Of a stretch of DNA of 64,000 nucleotides, positions 9,869-19,531 are shown one piece after another; within the stretch, counting starts at the first letter, position 1; each line of letters begins with the position of its first letter. The DNA is taken from the NCBI RefSeq assembly GCF_020829665.1, contig NZ_JAIVFT010000002.1, positions 558,001 through 622,000 on the forward strand, given 5' to 3'. The position numbers and the translations under genes were made by a program. Source of the DNA: Nostoc sp. CHAB 5824 (GTDB lineage: Bacteria > Cyanobacteriota > Cyanobacteriia > Cyanobacteriales > Nostocaceae). A model generated the notes under the pieces. It did not search any database and had not been told where the DNA came from. It saw only the letters and a list, made by a program, of their open reading frames with translations.

Positions 9869-10123
9869 ATGAGCCAAACGGAACTTTTTGATAAGGTCAA
9901 GAAAATCGTCACCGAACAACTAAGTGTTGAAGATCCAGGCAAAATCACTCCCCAGTCCAAATTTATGGAAGATTTAGGAGCAGATTCCTTGGATACCGTT
10001 GAACTGGTGATGGCTTTGGAAGAAGAATTTGATATCGAAATTCCCGACGAAGCTGCCGAACAAATTGTATCGGTTCAAGACGCAGTAGATTACATCAATA
10101 ACAAAGTTACCGCATCAGCTTAA
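9869..10123 (+). CDS. acpP: acyl carrier protein
   Basis: ACP carries growing acyl chains on a phosphopantetheine arm during fatty acid and lipid A synthesis. The 84-residue acidic protein has the standard attachment motif [10 protein letters not shown] with the modified serine at S40. Length and the four-helix pattern match AcpP. fabF follows on the same strand after 259 bases and tkt after that, an order I recall from Nostoc genomes. The gap contains a palindromic repeat, so cotranscription is possible but not certain. Confidence 0.97.
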   Translation: MSQTELFDKVKKIVTEQLSVEDPGKITPQSKFMEDLGADSLDTVELVMALEEEFDIEIPDEAAEQIVSVQDAVDYINNKVTASA

Positions 10124-10220
10124 AAAAGTTTTGAGTCTTTGAAGTTTAGATGGCTTTGTCTCGCCTCCTCTGGGCATCTAGGCAAAAACCGCTGCTTTGA
10201 CTTTTCACTGATTGCTGAGA

Positions 10221-10238
10221 GACGCGATTAATCGCGTC
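10221..10238. repeat. palindrome GACGCGATTAATCGCGTC, copy 1
   Basis: A perfect 18-bp palindrome lies between acpP and fabF. Identical copies occur at 35162-35179 and 35193-35210, and a one-base variant at 38463-38480. All are intergenic, and most are followed by CTGTAC or TCTACAG, so the repeat unit is slightly larger than the palindrome. Confidence 0.85.
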
Positions 10239-10382
10239 TGTACAGGGTTTAGGAGTTAGAGTTTTAGGAGGCAAAAGTTCGGAGTTTTCTCCATCTTTAG
10301 GTGCTTCCAAAACTCAGAACTCAAGACTTGAAACTCAGTACTATTTAATGCCTGCTGCTTTTTCGCCACCTTTAACTGAATC

Positions 10383-11633
10383 ATGACAGATCATACACGT
10401 AAACGCGTTGTTGTAACTGGTGTTGGCGCGATTACACCTATAGGTAACACAGCAACAGAATATTGGGATGGATTATTGAGTGGACGTAATGGCATTGACT
10501 ACATCACATTTTTTGATGCGTCTCGCCATGATTGCCGCATTGCTGGTGAGGTAAAAAACTTCGATCCACACGATTACTTGGAGCGCAAAGAGGCCAAGCG
10601 CATGGATCGATTTGCCCAATTTGGGGTTGCGGCAGCAAAACAGGCTCTATCTAACGCGGAATTAGTTATTAATGACCTGAATGCAGAACAGGTAGGTGTC
10701 ATGATCGGTTCTGGCGTTGGCGGTATTAAGGTATTAGAAGACCAGCAAACTATCTACCTCAACCGTGGGCCCGATCGCTGTAGTCCATTCATGATACCGA
10801 TGATGATCGCCAATATGGCAGCAGGATTAACGGCAATTCACACAGGTGCTAAAGGGCCAAATTCCTGCCCTGTAACTGCCTGTGCCGCTGGCTCCAACGC
10901 TGTGGGCGATGCTTTTCGGTTAATTCAAGGGGGATATGCCCAAGCGATGATTTGCGGGGGAACAGAGGCAGCTGTGACACCATTATCGATGGCTGGGTTT
11001 GCCGCCTGCAAAGCCCTCTCTTTTCGCAATGATGATCCAGCTCATGCTTGCCGTCCCTTTGACCGCGATCGCGATGGATTTGTCTTGGGTGAAGGTTCAG
11101 GAATTTTAATTCTCGAAGAACTCCAACACGCCCTAAGTCGCGGCGCTCACATTTATGCCGAAATGATCGGTTATGGTATGACCTGTGACGCCTACCATAT
11201 CACTTCCCCCGTGCCTGGTGGACTCGGAGCCACTAGAGCGATAGAACTAGCGCTCAAAGATGCCGGCATAACTCCCGAACAAATTAGCTATATTAATGCC
11301 CACGGCACTAGTACCCCAGCGAATGATTCAACTGAAACTTCAGCAATCAAAAAAGCCTTGGGAGAACATGCTTATAAGGTGGCAATTAGCTCCACCAAAT
11401 CGATGACAGGTCATTTGTTGGGCGGTTCTGGAGGTATTGAAGCAGTCGCAACAGTACTGGCGATCGCTAATGATAAAATTCCACCGACAATTAATTTGGA
11501 AAATCCTGATCCTGAGTGTGACTTAGATTACGTGCCTAACTTTAGCCGCGCTCAAAAAGTCGAGGTGGCAATATCCAATTCTTTTGGGTTCGGCGGTCAT
11601 AATGTCACACTGGCCTTTAAGAAATACGTTTAA
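10383..11633 (+). CDS. fabF: beta-ketoacyl-ACP synthase II
   Basis: FabF condenses malonyl-ACP with acyl-ACP in fatty acid elongation in the cytoplasm. The 416-residue thiolase-fold protein shows the Cys-His-His triad: C167 in VTACAAGSNA, H307 in NAHGTSTPAND and H344 in SMTGHLLGG. The Gly-rich end NSFGFGGHN is also present. Length is typical. It follows acpP, its substrate carrier, on the same strand. Confidence 0.97.
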   Translation: MTDHTRKRVVVTGVGAITPIGNTATEYWDGLLSGRNGIDYITFFDASRHDCRIAGEVKNFDPHDYLERKEAKRMDRFAQFGVAAAKQALSNAELVINDLNAEQVGVMIGSGVGGIKVLEDQQTIYLNRGPDRCSPFMIPMMIANMAAGLTAIHTGAKGPNSCPVTACAAGSNAVGDAFRLIQGGYAQAMICGGTEAAVTPLSMAGFAACKALSFRNDDPAHACRPFDRDRDGFVLGEGSGILILEELQHALSRGAHIYAEMIGYGMTCDAYHITSPVPGGLGATRAIELALKDAGITPEQISYINAHGTSTPANDSTETSAIKKALGEHAYKVAISSTKSMTGHLLGGSGGIEAVATVLAIANDKIPPTINLENPDPECDLDYVPNFSRAQKVEVAISNSFGFGGHNVTLAFKKYV

Positions 11634-11918
11634 AAGAAGTCAGGAGTCAGAATTCAGGAGTCAGAATTCAGTACTTTTATCCGACTCTGCTCGTTTGCTC
11701 CCTGCCCCATGCCCAAAGTATCAGAAATATCATTCCGATATAAAGTAAGCGTTCAGCATGACCCAATTATCAGCTTGATTTATCACCAGAAACTCAGGAG
11801 ATCCCGCTTGTCCATCGACAAGCGGGAGTGGGATGATGAGGATACTGTGGGGAATCTAAAATAACCCCAGCAAGAGAAGCTACGAAGAGTGCTAACCCGT
11901 CGTTAAAAACAAGAGATT

Positions 11919-13946
11919 ATGACTGTTGCAACCCAATCCGCCAAAGAATTGTCCGTCGAAGAACTGGCTATTAACTCGATCCGCTTCTTGGCTGTTGATG
12001 CCGTAGAAAAGGCAAAATCGGGACATCCAGGATTGCCAATGGGCGCGGCTCCGATGGCTTTTGTCCTCTGGGATCGCTTTATGAAGTTTAATCCCAAGAA
12101 TCCCAAATGGTTTAACCGCGATCGCTTTGTCTTGTCTGCCGGTCATGGCTCGATGTTGCAGTACGCCCTACTGTACCTGGCAGGTTACGATAGCGTCACC
12201 ATTGAAGATATCAAGCAATTCCGTCAATGGGAGTCTAAAACCCCTGGACACCCCGAAAACTTCATGACCCCTGGTGTGGAAGTCACCACTGGCCCACTAG
12301 GTCAAGGAATTGCCAATGGAGTCGGTTTAGCGATCGCCGAAGCGCACCTTGCCGCTAAATACAACAAACCCGATACCAAGATTGTTGACCATTACACCTA
12401 CGTAATTGTAGGTGACGGTTGCAACATGGAAGGAATTTCCGGTGAAGCTTGTTCTTTCGCAGGACACTTGGGATTAGGCAAACTCATCGCTCTGTATGAC
12501 GACAACCACATTTCCATCGACGGTTCCACAGATGTGGCATTCACCGAAGATGTTTCTAAGCGCTTTGAAGCTTACGGTTGGCACGTCCAACACGTCGAAG
12601 ATGGCAATACGGATTTAGAAGCGATCGCTAAAGCCATTGAAGCAGCCAAAGCTGTCACCGATAAGCCTTCTTTCATAAAAGTAACAACCATTATTGGTTA
12701 CGGTTCCCCCAATAAAGCAAACACTGCTGGCGTTCACGGCGCTGCTTTGGGTGGAGACGAAATAGCATTGACTCGGAAGAATTTAGGTTGGGAATACGAG
12801 CCTTTCGTAGTTCCAGAAGAGGCCCTCAACCACACACGCAAAGCAGTGGAACGCGGTGCAGGCTACGAAGACGAATGGAACAAAACTTTTGCGGACTACA
12901 AAGCTAAGTATGCCCAAGAAGCGGCTGAATTTGAACGCTACATTAGTGGCAAGCTACCCGACGGTTGGGATAAGGTACTACCCACCTACACCCCCGAAGA
13001 CAAAGGACTGCCCACCCGCAAACACTCAGAAACCTGCCTCAACAAACTGGCGGCGGTTTTACCTGAATTGATTGGTGGTTCGGCTGACTTAACCCACTCC
13101 AACTTAACCGAAATCAAGGGCAAAGGCGATTTCCAAAAAGGAGAATACCAAAACCCCAACATCCACTTTGGTGTGCGGGAACATGCTATGGGCGCAATCT
13201 GTAATGGTATAGCGCTGCACAGTTCGGGATTAATTCCCTACGGTGCTACCTTCTTGATCTTCACAGACTACATGCGTGCTGCTATCCGCTTATCCGCCCT
13301 TTCCCAAGCTGGCGTGATTTGGGTAATGACTCACGATTCCATTGGACAAGGTGAAGATGGGCCGACACACCAACCCATTGAAACTCTAGCTTCCTTGCGA
13401 GCTATTCCTAATTTAACCGTGTTTCGTCCCGCAGACGGTAACGAAACCTCTGGCGCTTACAAAGTAGCGATCGAAAAGGCGAAGCAAAACGCTCCATCTC
13501 TGTTAGCGTTCACCCGTCAAAACGTTCCCAACTTGGCAGGTACATCGGTTGAGGGTGTGGCAAAGGGTGGATACACTGTGGTCGATAGCGAAGGTACACC
13601 TGATATCATCTTGATTGGCACTGGTTCAGAATTGAGCCTCGCCGTCAGCGCAGCCGAAAAACTTACAGCCGAAGGTAAGAAAGTTCGTGTCGTCTCGCTA
13701 CCTTCATGGGAACTGTTTGAAGCACAGGATGCGGCTTATAAAGAGTCCATTTTGCCGAAAGCTGTCACTAAGCGTTTGTCTGTAGAAGCTGGCGCTAGTT
13801 TCGGCTGGCATAAGTATGTAGGTACTGAAGGCGATTGCGTTAGTATTGATCGCTTTGGTGCTTCGGCTCCAGGCAATGTTTGTTTAGAGAAGTTTGGCTT
13901 TAACGTTGATAATGTATTAGCTAAGGCTAAACAATTGTTAGGTTAA
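11919..13946 (+). CDS. tkt: transketolase
   Basis: Transketolase moves two-carbon units between sugar phosphates in the Calvin cycle and pentose phosphate pathway. The 675-residue protein has the N-terminal thiamine diphosphate domain with [14 protein letters not shown] and the metal-binding GDG at 165-167, then the pyrimidine domain ([28 protein letters not shown]) and a C-terminal domain. Length matches the bacterial and plant enzyme. A terminator follows. It is probably highly expressed in a phototroph. Confidence 0.97.
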   Translation: MTVATQSAKELSVEELAINSIRFLAVDAVEKAKSGHPGLPMGAAPMAFVLWDRFMKFNPKNPKWFNRDRFVLSAGHGSMLQYALLYLAGYDSVTIEDIKQFRQWESKTPGHPENFMTPGVEVTTGPLGQGIANGVGLAIAEAHLAAKYNKPDTKIVDHYTYVIVGDGCNMEGISGEACSFAGHLGLGKLIALYDDNHISIDGSTDVAFTEDVSKRFEAYGWHVQHVEDGNTDLEAIAKAIEAAKAVTDKPSFIKVTTIIGYGSPNKANTAGVHGAALGGDEIALTRKNLGWEYEPFVVPEEALNHTRKAVERGAGYEDEWNKTFADYKAKYAQEAAEFERYISGKLPDGWDKVLPTYTPEDKGLPTRKHSETCLNKLAAVLPELIGGSADLTHSNLTEIKGKGDFQKGEYQNPNIHFGVREHAMGAICNGIALHSSGLIPYGATFLIFTDYMRAAIRLSALSQAGVIWVMTHDSIGQGEDGPTHQPIETLASLRAIPNLTVFRPADGNETSGAYKVAIEKAKQNAPSLLAFTRQNVPNLAGTSVEGVAKGGYTVVDSEGTPDIILIGTGSELSLAVSAAEKLTAEGKKVRVVSLPSWELFEAQDAAYKESILPKAVTKRLSVEAGASFGWHKYVGTEGDCVSIDRFGASAPGNVCLEKFGFNVDNVLAKAKQLLG

Positions 13947-13976
13947 TAGCAACAGTATATTCTCAAAATTTTGTGC

Positions 13977-14003
13977 GGTGGGCTGAAAAGCCCGCCTTTT
14001 TTT
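13977..14003 (+). terminator. intrinsic terminator of tkt
   Basis: GGTGGGCT (13977-13984) pairs with AGCCCGCC (13989-13996), with one G-T pair and a four-base loop, and is followed by seven T. It lies about 30 bases after the tkt stop. Confidence 0.85.
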
Positions 14004-14068
14004 ATGCAGAGGGGCGCTGAGTGAGATTGTTTATAATTGAGGTAATTATTTGATTAATGGAGGGAATT

Positions 14069-14344
14069 ATGCAGGAACTTTCGAGGGAAAAAGAAGAACT
14101 TCTAGCTCGGATAACAAAAATAGTAGAACATTTGATGCAAAAAGATAGTAGCTATCAGTATTACTTAGATAAAGATAAGGCTATTCAAATGATATTTAAA
14201 TACTCTTGTGAGAAAGTTTCTATAAAGGAACTAAAAGCTATGTCTGATTTCAGATTAACAGGGTTTGTTGAGGGACATCTGATGACTTTGTTATTGATCG
14301 AAGGGGAAGATGATATAGACCTTAAAGCAATGTCTTATGTTTAG
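14069..14344 (+). CDS. hypothetical protein upstream of ATPase-protease pair
   Basis: This is a 91-residue soluble, helical, charged protein without a recognised family. I start it at the second ATG (14069), because GGAGGG lies four bases ahead of it; the first ATG, at 14057, overlaps that ribosome site. The C-terminal LRxxxSDFRLTGFVEGHLMTL-like region is the most protein-like part. It lies 160 bases ahead of the AAA ATPase gene on the same strand and shares the AT-rich character of that island, so it could be an accessory part of it or an unrelated neighbour. Confidence 0.6.
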   Translation: MQELSREKEELLARITKIVEHLMQKDSSYQYYLDKDKAIQMIFKYSCEKVSIKELKAMSDFRLTGFVEGHLMTLLLIEGEDDIDLKAMSYV

Positions 14345-14503
14345 ATATAGTAAATTCCTAAGCAGAAGAATTATTTTTTGTTTATATAACTTAATATAAT
14401 GATTAGGGACAAGCTGATCGCGTTATGATCTACAATGCACTATATCTTTATAGTACAATAGTACTAAATTAGTCAAAAATTACTATTTATACTGAGAGGC
14501 AGT

Positions 14504-15505
14504 ATGAAAGCAGAGCTTCTCAAGAGATTTTTTAGAGCGATCGCTAGTTCAGATCAAGACGCGATTGATAAGCTTACATACCTAGTGATTGAGGAAGAAC
14601 GCAGTAAGGGACATACTCTCTTAGCTGACCAGTTAGAGAATATCACTAAAAAAAGCCAGAAAGAGAAGCCTACTAACATTAGCAAACCTGCTTCTTCAGT
14701 ACCAGAAAACTTACAGACATTAACTGAATTATCAACCAGTAAGCGATTTAATCTTCCTCTAGTAACTATCATACCAAGGGATCATTTGCGGCATCACATG
14801 GTGTTGCCAATAAATATTGAGAAACGTTTCTGCCGAATTGAACGCGAATACGCGGCAAGAGATAGGCTTGCTCATCATGGATTGCGTTACAGACAAAAAA
14901 TTCTTCTGTATGGGCCTCCTGGGTGTGGAAAGACACTAGGAGCAGAACGTTTAGCTTGGAATACAGGATTACCACTCCTGAAAGTTCGGTTTGATGCAAT
15001 GGTATCGTCTTTTTTAGGCGAAACTGCGAGCAATTTAAGACTTGTATTTGAGGATGCCTCAAAAAGTCCATGTTTATTGTTTCTTGATGAATGTGACTCA
15101 ATTGCTAAGACACGAGAAGACTCTCAAGAAGTAGGAGAAATTAAGCGAGTAGTCAATACATTTCTTCAAATTTTGGATGAGTATCAACCCTCTTCTGGGC
15201 TTTTAGTAGCAGCTACAAACCTAAATAAATCTCTAGATACTGCTCTTTGGAGAAGATTTGATGACTTGATTGCAGTACCCAAACCAGGAGAACAGGAGCT
15301 AGAATTTATACTAAAGGAAACATTATCTGCAATTGAAGTGGGATCTATCAACTGGCCGAGGATCATTGAGCAGATGAGAGATTTTTCTGCCGCTCAAGCT
15401 GTGAGAGTTGCACAAGATGCAGCTAAAAGAGCAATCCTTGAGCGAGAGGAGCTAGTGATTCAGGAACATTTAGAAGAAGCGATTGCAGAAATCAAAGTTT
15501 TTTAG
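14504..15505 (+). CDS. AAA+ ATPase, IetA-like
   Basis: This 333-residue protein has a helical N-terminal segment (1-75) and one AAA+ module with Walker A GPPGCGKT at 137-144, Walker B LLFLDECD at 191-198, sensor-1 VAATN and an arginine-rich end, LWRRFDD. It resembles the classical FtsH/spastin-like clade. It lies 28 bases ahead of a subtilisin-like protease gene, clearly one operon. An AAA ATPase followed by an S8 protease is the composition of the IetAS anti-phage system reported in large defence screens; assignment to that system is inference from architecture. The ATPase probably controls or delivers substrate to the protease. Confidence 0.85.
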   Translation: MKAELLKRFFRAIASSDQDAIDKLTYLVIEEERSKGHTLLADQLENITKKSQKEKPTNISKPASSVPENLQTLTELSTSKRFNLPLVTIIPRDHLRHHMVLPINIEKRFCRIEREYAARDRLAHHGLRYRQKILLYGPPGCGKTLGAERLAWNTGLPLLKVRFDAMVSSFLGETASNLRLVFEDASKSPCLLFLDECDSIAKTREDSQEVGEIKRVVNTFLQILDEYQPSSGLLVAATNLNKSLDTALWRRFDDLIAVPKPGEQELEFILKETLSAIEVGSINWPRIIEQMRDFSAAQAVRVAQDAAKRAILEREELVIQEHLEEAIAEIKVF

Positions 15506-15533
15506 TATTAATTTTTGGTGTTCGGAGAAATAA

Positions 15534-18149
15534 ATGGTTGAAGGTTCTCAGGGTTTTCCGCATATCCAGCTTAGGCTGACAACAGAAGGACGTGCTGCAT
15601 CGCCACCAGGAGGAGGAAAAAAAAATCCTATAACAGTTGTTAATCTGGGTAATCGTCAGGGACATGGAGGTAAACTCAAAGGTTCGGTTGACTCCTTGAT
15701 CTTTGAATGGCAAGAAACTCAAGAAGAACGAGAGCAAGAAGAGAAGCCGGTACTTAAATCTCGACGTATTATCTTAGAAATTGATCCTGATTCTTTTAAT
15801 CCAGATGGGTTGAAAGCATATGGTATTGAATTGATTGCTGATACAGAAGATGGATATATTATCGGAGCATCAGCAGATTTAGAACTTAGTGAACTACAAG
15901 AAAAGATAGAAAAATTTATTAATGAGCAGTATGGTGGTAAAAAAGTTGCTGAAATTTGGGAAGTAATAGACGGTAAAAAAAAGCCAGAATTGATTCTTTC
16001 TCCAAACTTATTTGCTGAATTATATGAGAAATGGCTTGCTATAAAGGAAGAGCAGATATACACTGTTGATGTAGGTGTTGCTTGTGTAGGAACCAAAACC
16101 AAGCTGCCTAATTATCCAAAACTCCAACCTAATGAAACTAATGATAATTTTACAACACGAGTTAATAAATGGATTCAGAAACGTCAGTTAACTGAGCAAG
16201 AATGGGAAGAGATATCTTGGGAAAGGCAAGACGAATTTGAAGAGTTTATTCAATTTTATAAAGGCAAGATTATCAAAGGTTTTCAAGATGATGGAGGTGA
16301 GCTTGGTACAGCTACTTTGCCTGATAGCTTTTCATGTCGAATTCAAATTTCAGGTAAAGGTTTAAAAGATTTAGTTGAGAATTTCCCCTACATTTTTGAT
16401 GTTAGTGAGCCAGATGAGTTCGCTGAAATTATTCAGCGAGAAGATCCATCTGATATTAACTCTCCATCATTTCAACTAGAATCGCCAGAATTAAATGCTC
16501 CTAGAGTATGCGTTATAGATAGTGGTATTCAAGAAAGACATTCTCTGCTAAAAGCAGCAATTGATTCAAAAAACTCAAGGTCTTGGGTTCCAGGAGAAAC
16601 TGATAAAACTCCAGACTATGTTAGCAATGGTGGACATGGAACAAGTGTCGCTGGTGCAATCCTTTATCCAAGAACTATACCTCGTAGTGGTAATGAAAAG
16701 GCTGTTTGCTGGATTCAAAATGCCAGAGTTCTTCAGGCTAACCGCAAACTACCTAAACAATTATTTCCACCGAATCTTCTGGGTGAGATTGTAGAATTTT
16801 ATCACGAACAAACGAGAACTAGAATTTTTAACCATTCTATTACTGGTTCTGTTCCCTGCCTAACCCGATATATGAGTGCTTGGGCATCGTCTATTGATAA
16901 TTTGACATGGCAAAGTGATATTCTCTTTATTGTTGCAGCAGGAAATTTACCTCTTAACAGTAGAATTGGTTTTACAAGATTATCTGTGAGAGAACATATA
17001 GTAGCAAATCGACAATACCCAGACTATTTATTAGAAGATTCATCCAGAATTGCTAATCCTGCACAAAGTTTTCAAGCTTTAACGGTTGGCTCTATTGCTT
17101 TGAATTATTATCATGCACCACCTTATTATTCGATTGCACAGAAAGATAGAACCTCAGCTTTTTCATGCTGCGGATTAGGAATTTGGGAGACGATTAAACC
17201 GGAAGTAGTTGAGTATGGTGGAGATTTAGTAACAGATGAAGGTATACCACCAAACATCACCTTTCCTAAAGATGTTTGTCCCGAATTAGTACGGTCAACT
17301 TTGAACGGTGGCCCAGCAATTGGGGCTGATAAAGTTGGTACTTCCTTTGCAGCACCAAAAGTAAGCAATATTGCTGCACGTCTTGCAGCCGAGTTACCTA
17401 ATGAGAGTTGCCTTCTTTACCGTGCATTAATAGTACAATCAGCAAGATGGCCAGAATGGATACTAGGATATGGTGGCGAGAAACTGCACATTTTACGTCA
17501 AATTGGTTATGGTCTTCCCAATGTTGCTCGTGCTTTGGGTAATGCTCCCAATAGAATCACTTTGATGACAACAAAAGAGCGCCGCATTTTAGCTAAACAA
17601 GCTCATATTTACCAAGTAAAACTGCCAGAAAAATTACGTTCTCAAGGAGAGGCATTTAAGATTCTTCTGGAGGTTACTTTATCATACAAAGCCCAACCAC
17701 GTCGAACCCGTAGAAATCGTCGAAAATATCTTTCAACTTGGCTTGATTGGGAATGTAGTAAAAAAGGAGAAGATCCAGAACTTTTTAAAGCTAGAGTTTT
17801 GAAAGAGTTTGATGCTCCAGAAGATGCGGAGAAGGGAGAAGGTCTTTTTAAATGGATGCTCGGCAAACAAAATCATCATGGAATAATTAAAGGTGTATCT
17901 AGAAGTGCAGGAACCCTTCAAAAAGATTGGGCTGTTGTAAATTCATTTGAACTCACAGAAGCATTTTCCATTGCAGTTGTTGGACATGAAGGTTGGAATA
18001 ACGATCCAGAAGCTAGCGTTCCATACTCTCTAATTGTGAGCTTTGAAGCCATACAAGCTGATATTCCAATTTATACGCCTTTTGTTGAAGCTCAAGTTGA
18101 AATAGAGATTCAACCCCCAATAGAAATTCAATCTATTGTAGTTAGCTGA
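15534..18149 (+). CDS. S8 subtilisin-like protease, IetS-like
   Basis: This 871-residue protein holds a subtilase domain at about 320-680 with the Asp-His-Ser triad D329 (VIDSGI), H368 (GGHGTSVAG) and S604 (GTSFAAP); N471 in VAAGN is the oxyanion residue. A 320-residue N-terminal region and a C-terminal extension of about 200 residues flank it. No signal peptide is seen, so it acts inside the cell, unlike secreted subtilisins. Together with the ATPase gene 28 bases upstream it matches the IetAS pair linked to phage defence by abortive infection or target cleavage. The start has AGGTT-poor but acceptable GGAGAAATAA spacing. The substrate is unknown. Confidence 0.87.
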   Translation: MVEGSQGFPHIQLRLTTEGRAASPPGGGKKNPITVVNLGNRQGHGGKLKGSVDSLIFEWQETQEEREQEEKPVLKSRRIILEIDPDSFNPDGLKAYGIELIADTEDGYIIGASADLELSELQEKIEKFINEQYGGKKVAEIWEVIDGKKKPELILSPNLFAELYEKWLAIKEEQIYTVDVGVACVGTKTKLPNYPKLQPNETNDNFTTRVNKWIQKRQLTEQEWEEISWERQDEFEEFIQFYKGKIIKGFQDDGGELGTATLPDSFSCRIQISGKGLKDLVENFPYIFDVSEPDEFAEIIQREDPSDINSPSFQLESPELNAPRVCVIDSGIQERHSLLKAAIDSKNSRSWVPGETDKTPDYVSNGGHGTSVAGAILYPRTIPRSGNEKAVCWIQNARVLQANRKLPKQLFPPNLLGEIVEFYHEQTRTRIFNHSITGSVPCLTRYMSAWASSIDNLTWQSDILFIVAAGNLPLNSRIGFTRLSVREHIVANRQYPDYLLEDSSRIANPAQSFQALTVGSIALNYYHAPPYYSIAQKDRTSAFSCCGLGIWETIKPEVVEYGGDLVTDEGIPPNITFPKDVCPELVRSTLNGGPAIGADKVGTSFAAPKVSNIAARLAAELPNESCLLYRALIVQSARWPEWILGYGGEKLHILRQIGYGLPNVARALGNAPNRITLMTTKERRILAKQAHIYQVKLPEKLRSQGEAFKILLEVTLSYKAQPRRTRRNRRKYLSTWLDWECSKKGEDPELFKARVLKEFDAPEDAEKGEGLFKWMLGKQNHHGIIKGVSRSAGTLQKDWAVVNSFELTEAFSIAVVGHEGWNNDPEASVPYSLIVSFEAIQADIPIYTPFVEAQVEIEIQPPIEIQSIVVS

Positions 18150-18222
18150 GGCGATCGCACCATCGCAACTAACTATAAAAAATGCCATATTACTTATTAC
18201 CCCCTACATCTAGGAGGTTCCC

Positions 18223-18354
18223 ATGACCTGGTTGCGCTGGTGGGATAATCAGGGTAATTTGCTACAAACAGGATGGGAGCGATCGCAGGAAGCAGAAGCG
18301 CGATCGCAACGCTTGGCTGCTAAACTAAGAAAATTAAATATTAGGCTCAAATAA
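18223..18354 (+). CDS. small ORF resembling a Uma2 C-terminal tail
   Basis: This 43-residue frame starts at ATG behind a strong ribosome site, TAGGAGG, five bases upstream. The sequence WWDNQGNLLQTGWERSQ followed by EAEARSQRLAAKLRKLNI resembles the coiled tail at the C-terminus of many cyanobacterial Uma2-family proteins, where it follows the nuclease domain. No nuclease domain precedes it here. It is either a relic or a free-standing small protein; the good ribosome site favours some translation. Confidence 0.5.
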   Translation: MTWLRWWDNQGNLLQTGWERSQEAEARSQRLAAKLRKLNIRLK

Positions 18355-18718
18355 TTATTTTACTTATTTTGTCAACTATCTTTAGATAGATAGGGTAAAC
18401 AGTACACGATTTATCATCAGACATCGCTTGCTAGTAATGAAAAAATCAAACTTTCATACCTAAAAATTTTCATTGCATCTTTAGTTTATTTTGTCAATGT
18501 GTAATCTCTAGTATCACCTAATAAATCAGCAAGGCCTTCTCAAGACTTAATCTATATTCATGCTTTCAGGTGATGCAGTTATGACTTTATAAATGCGATT
18601 ATGTATATGTCCTCAAACAATAGATAGTTGCTGTTGTCCAATTGAAAAAGTATGATTTTCTCTGACTCCAGTAACTTTAGATTTATCCAATTGTTTGATG
18701 TTTTGAGAAGGTAACACA
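18355..18718. other. intergenic region, nothing recognised
   Basis: This 364-base AT-rich gap precedes the glycine-zipper protein gene. No gene, repeat or clear promoter motif was found. Confidence 0.5.
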
Positions 18719-19123
18719 ATGAATAATATCCTAAAGCGCACACTTCTACCCAGCCTCATGGCTGCAAGTTTAGCTGGTGTAACTTTGGTTCCCGCTAAAC
18801 CGGCTGCTGCTGATGACCAAGTACTAAGAGATGCAGGTATTGGGGCTGTTACCAATGTAGTAACCGGAGCAGTTAGGGGAAGAGGCAGTGTATTAGACAA
18901 TGCTGTTAAAGGTGGTGTCACTGGTGCAGCCGTCAATGGTGCAAATGGTCTGAGAAACACTCGCAATCGTCGTAACCGGAACGTTGTGCAAGATGTCGGA
19001 GTCGGTGCAGGGGCTAGTGCAGTGACTGGCGTAATTACTGGCGATAGCAAAGATACCCTTGGAAATGCTGTTGATGGTGCAGCTGTAGGTGCAGCAATCC
19101 ATCTGCTGACCAATGGCAAATAA
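18719..19123 (+). CDS. secreted glycine-zipper-type small protein
   Basis: This 134-residue protein has a clear signal peptide (positive start, hydrophobic core, AxA-type site near PAAADDQ at about 29-32). The mature part consists of alternating Gly/Ala/Val segments: AGIGAVTNVVTGAV, KGGVTGAAVNGANG and VGVGAGASAVTGVITGD, then AVDGAAVGAAIH. They read as two related halves of about 45 residues around an Arg/Asn-rich linker (RNTRNRRNRN). This resembles glycine-zipper envelope proteins that associate with the outer membrane or periplasm. The ATG has AAGGTAAC upstream. Function unknown. Confidence 0.75.
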   Translation: MNNILKRTLLPSLMAASLAGVTLVPAKPAAADDQVLRDAGIGAVTNVVTGAVRGRGSVLDNAVKGGVTGAAVNGANGLRNTRNRRNRNVVQDVGVGAGASAVTGVITGDSKDTLGNAVDGAAVGAAIHLLTNGK

Positions 19124-19231
19124 TTCGTAATTTATCACCTGAAATACTTTCCAACTGCTAACGGGTTGCACTTGTAAAAACTACGAACTTATCCCTTCCT
19201 TAATACCTCTGCTTCTAGGATGGGCAAATCC

Positions 19232-19262
19232 AACCCCCTTTCCCTGGTAGGGAAAGGGGGTT
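19232..19262. terminator. perfect 14-bp hairpin, terminator-like
   Basis: AACCCCCTTTCCCT (19232-19245) pairs perfectly with AGGGAAAGGGGGTT (19249-19262) around a 3-base loop. It stands between two convergent genes. The T tract is short, so it may equally be one of the CCCTTTCCC repeats common in these genomes. Confidence 0.6.
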
Positions 19263-19330
19263 TGTGGGTTAGATTTATATTGAAATATGCCACCATCAGG
19301 TTCAGATGACTTTAAACTTAATAGTAAACT

Positions 19331-19531
19331 CTAGCCCTTCAACGCCTTTCTAAAATTTCGACGATAGGATTGGTTTGTAATAAACAGAGCTGGCCATAAT
19401 AAAGATAAACCAATGCGATTGGTCAAAGTTGGATTAAAATTAGTCCGCCCAAATCCATTCCAAAACTTCCAAACGCCGCCTCCGTAAACTACTATCAAGG
19501 CAAAAATAATAAAGTTACCCATTCCTATCAA
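19331..19531 (-). CDS. small single-helix membrane protein
   Basis: This 66-residue protein has one N-terminal membrane helix (NFIIFALIVVYGGGVWKFW) followed by a short cationic tail ending RRNFRKALKG. The pattern looks like a conserved small cyanobacterial protein, but I cannot name a family. It converges with the upstream secreted protein gene. Confidence 0.55.
   Translation of the reverse strand: MIGMGNFIIFALIVVYGGGVWKFWNGFGRTNFNPTLTNRIGLSLLWPALFITNQSYRRNFRKALKG

Noticed and set aside
18613..19119. 168-codon minus-strand frame opposite the glycine-zipper gene
   Set aside because: Ala/Pro/Thr-rich antisense of the Gly/Ala-rich gene; the plus-strand frame has signal peptide and ribosome site.
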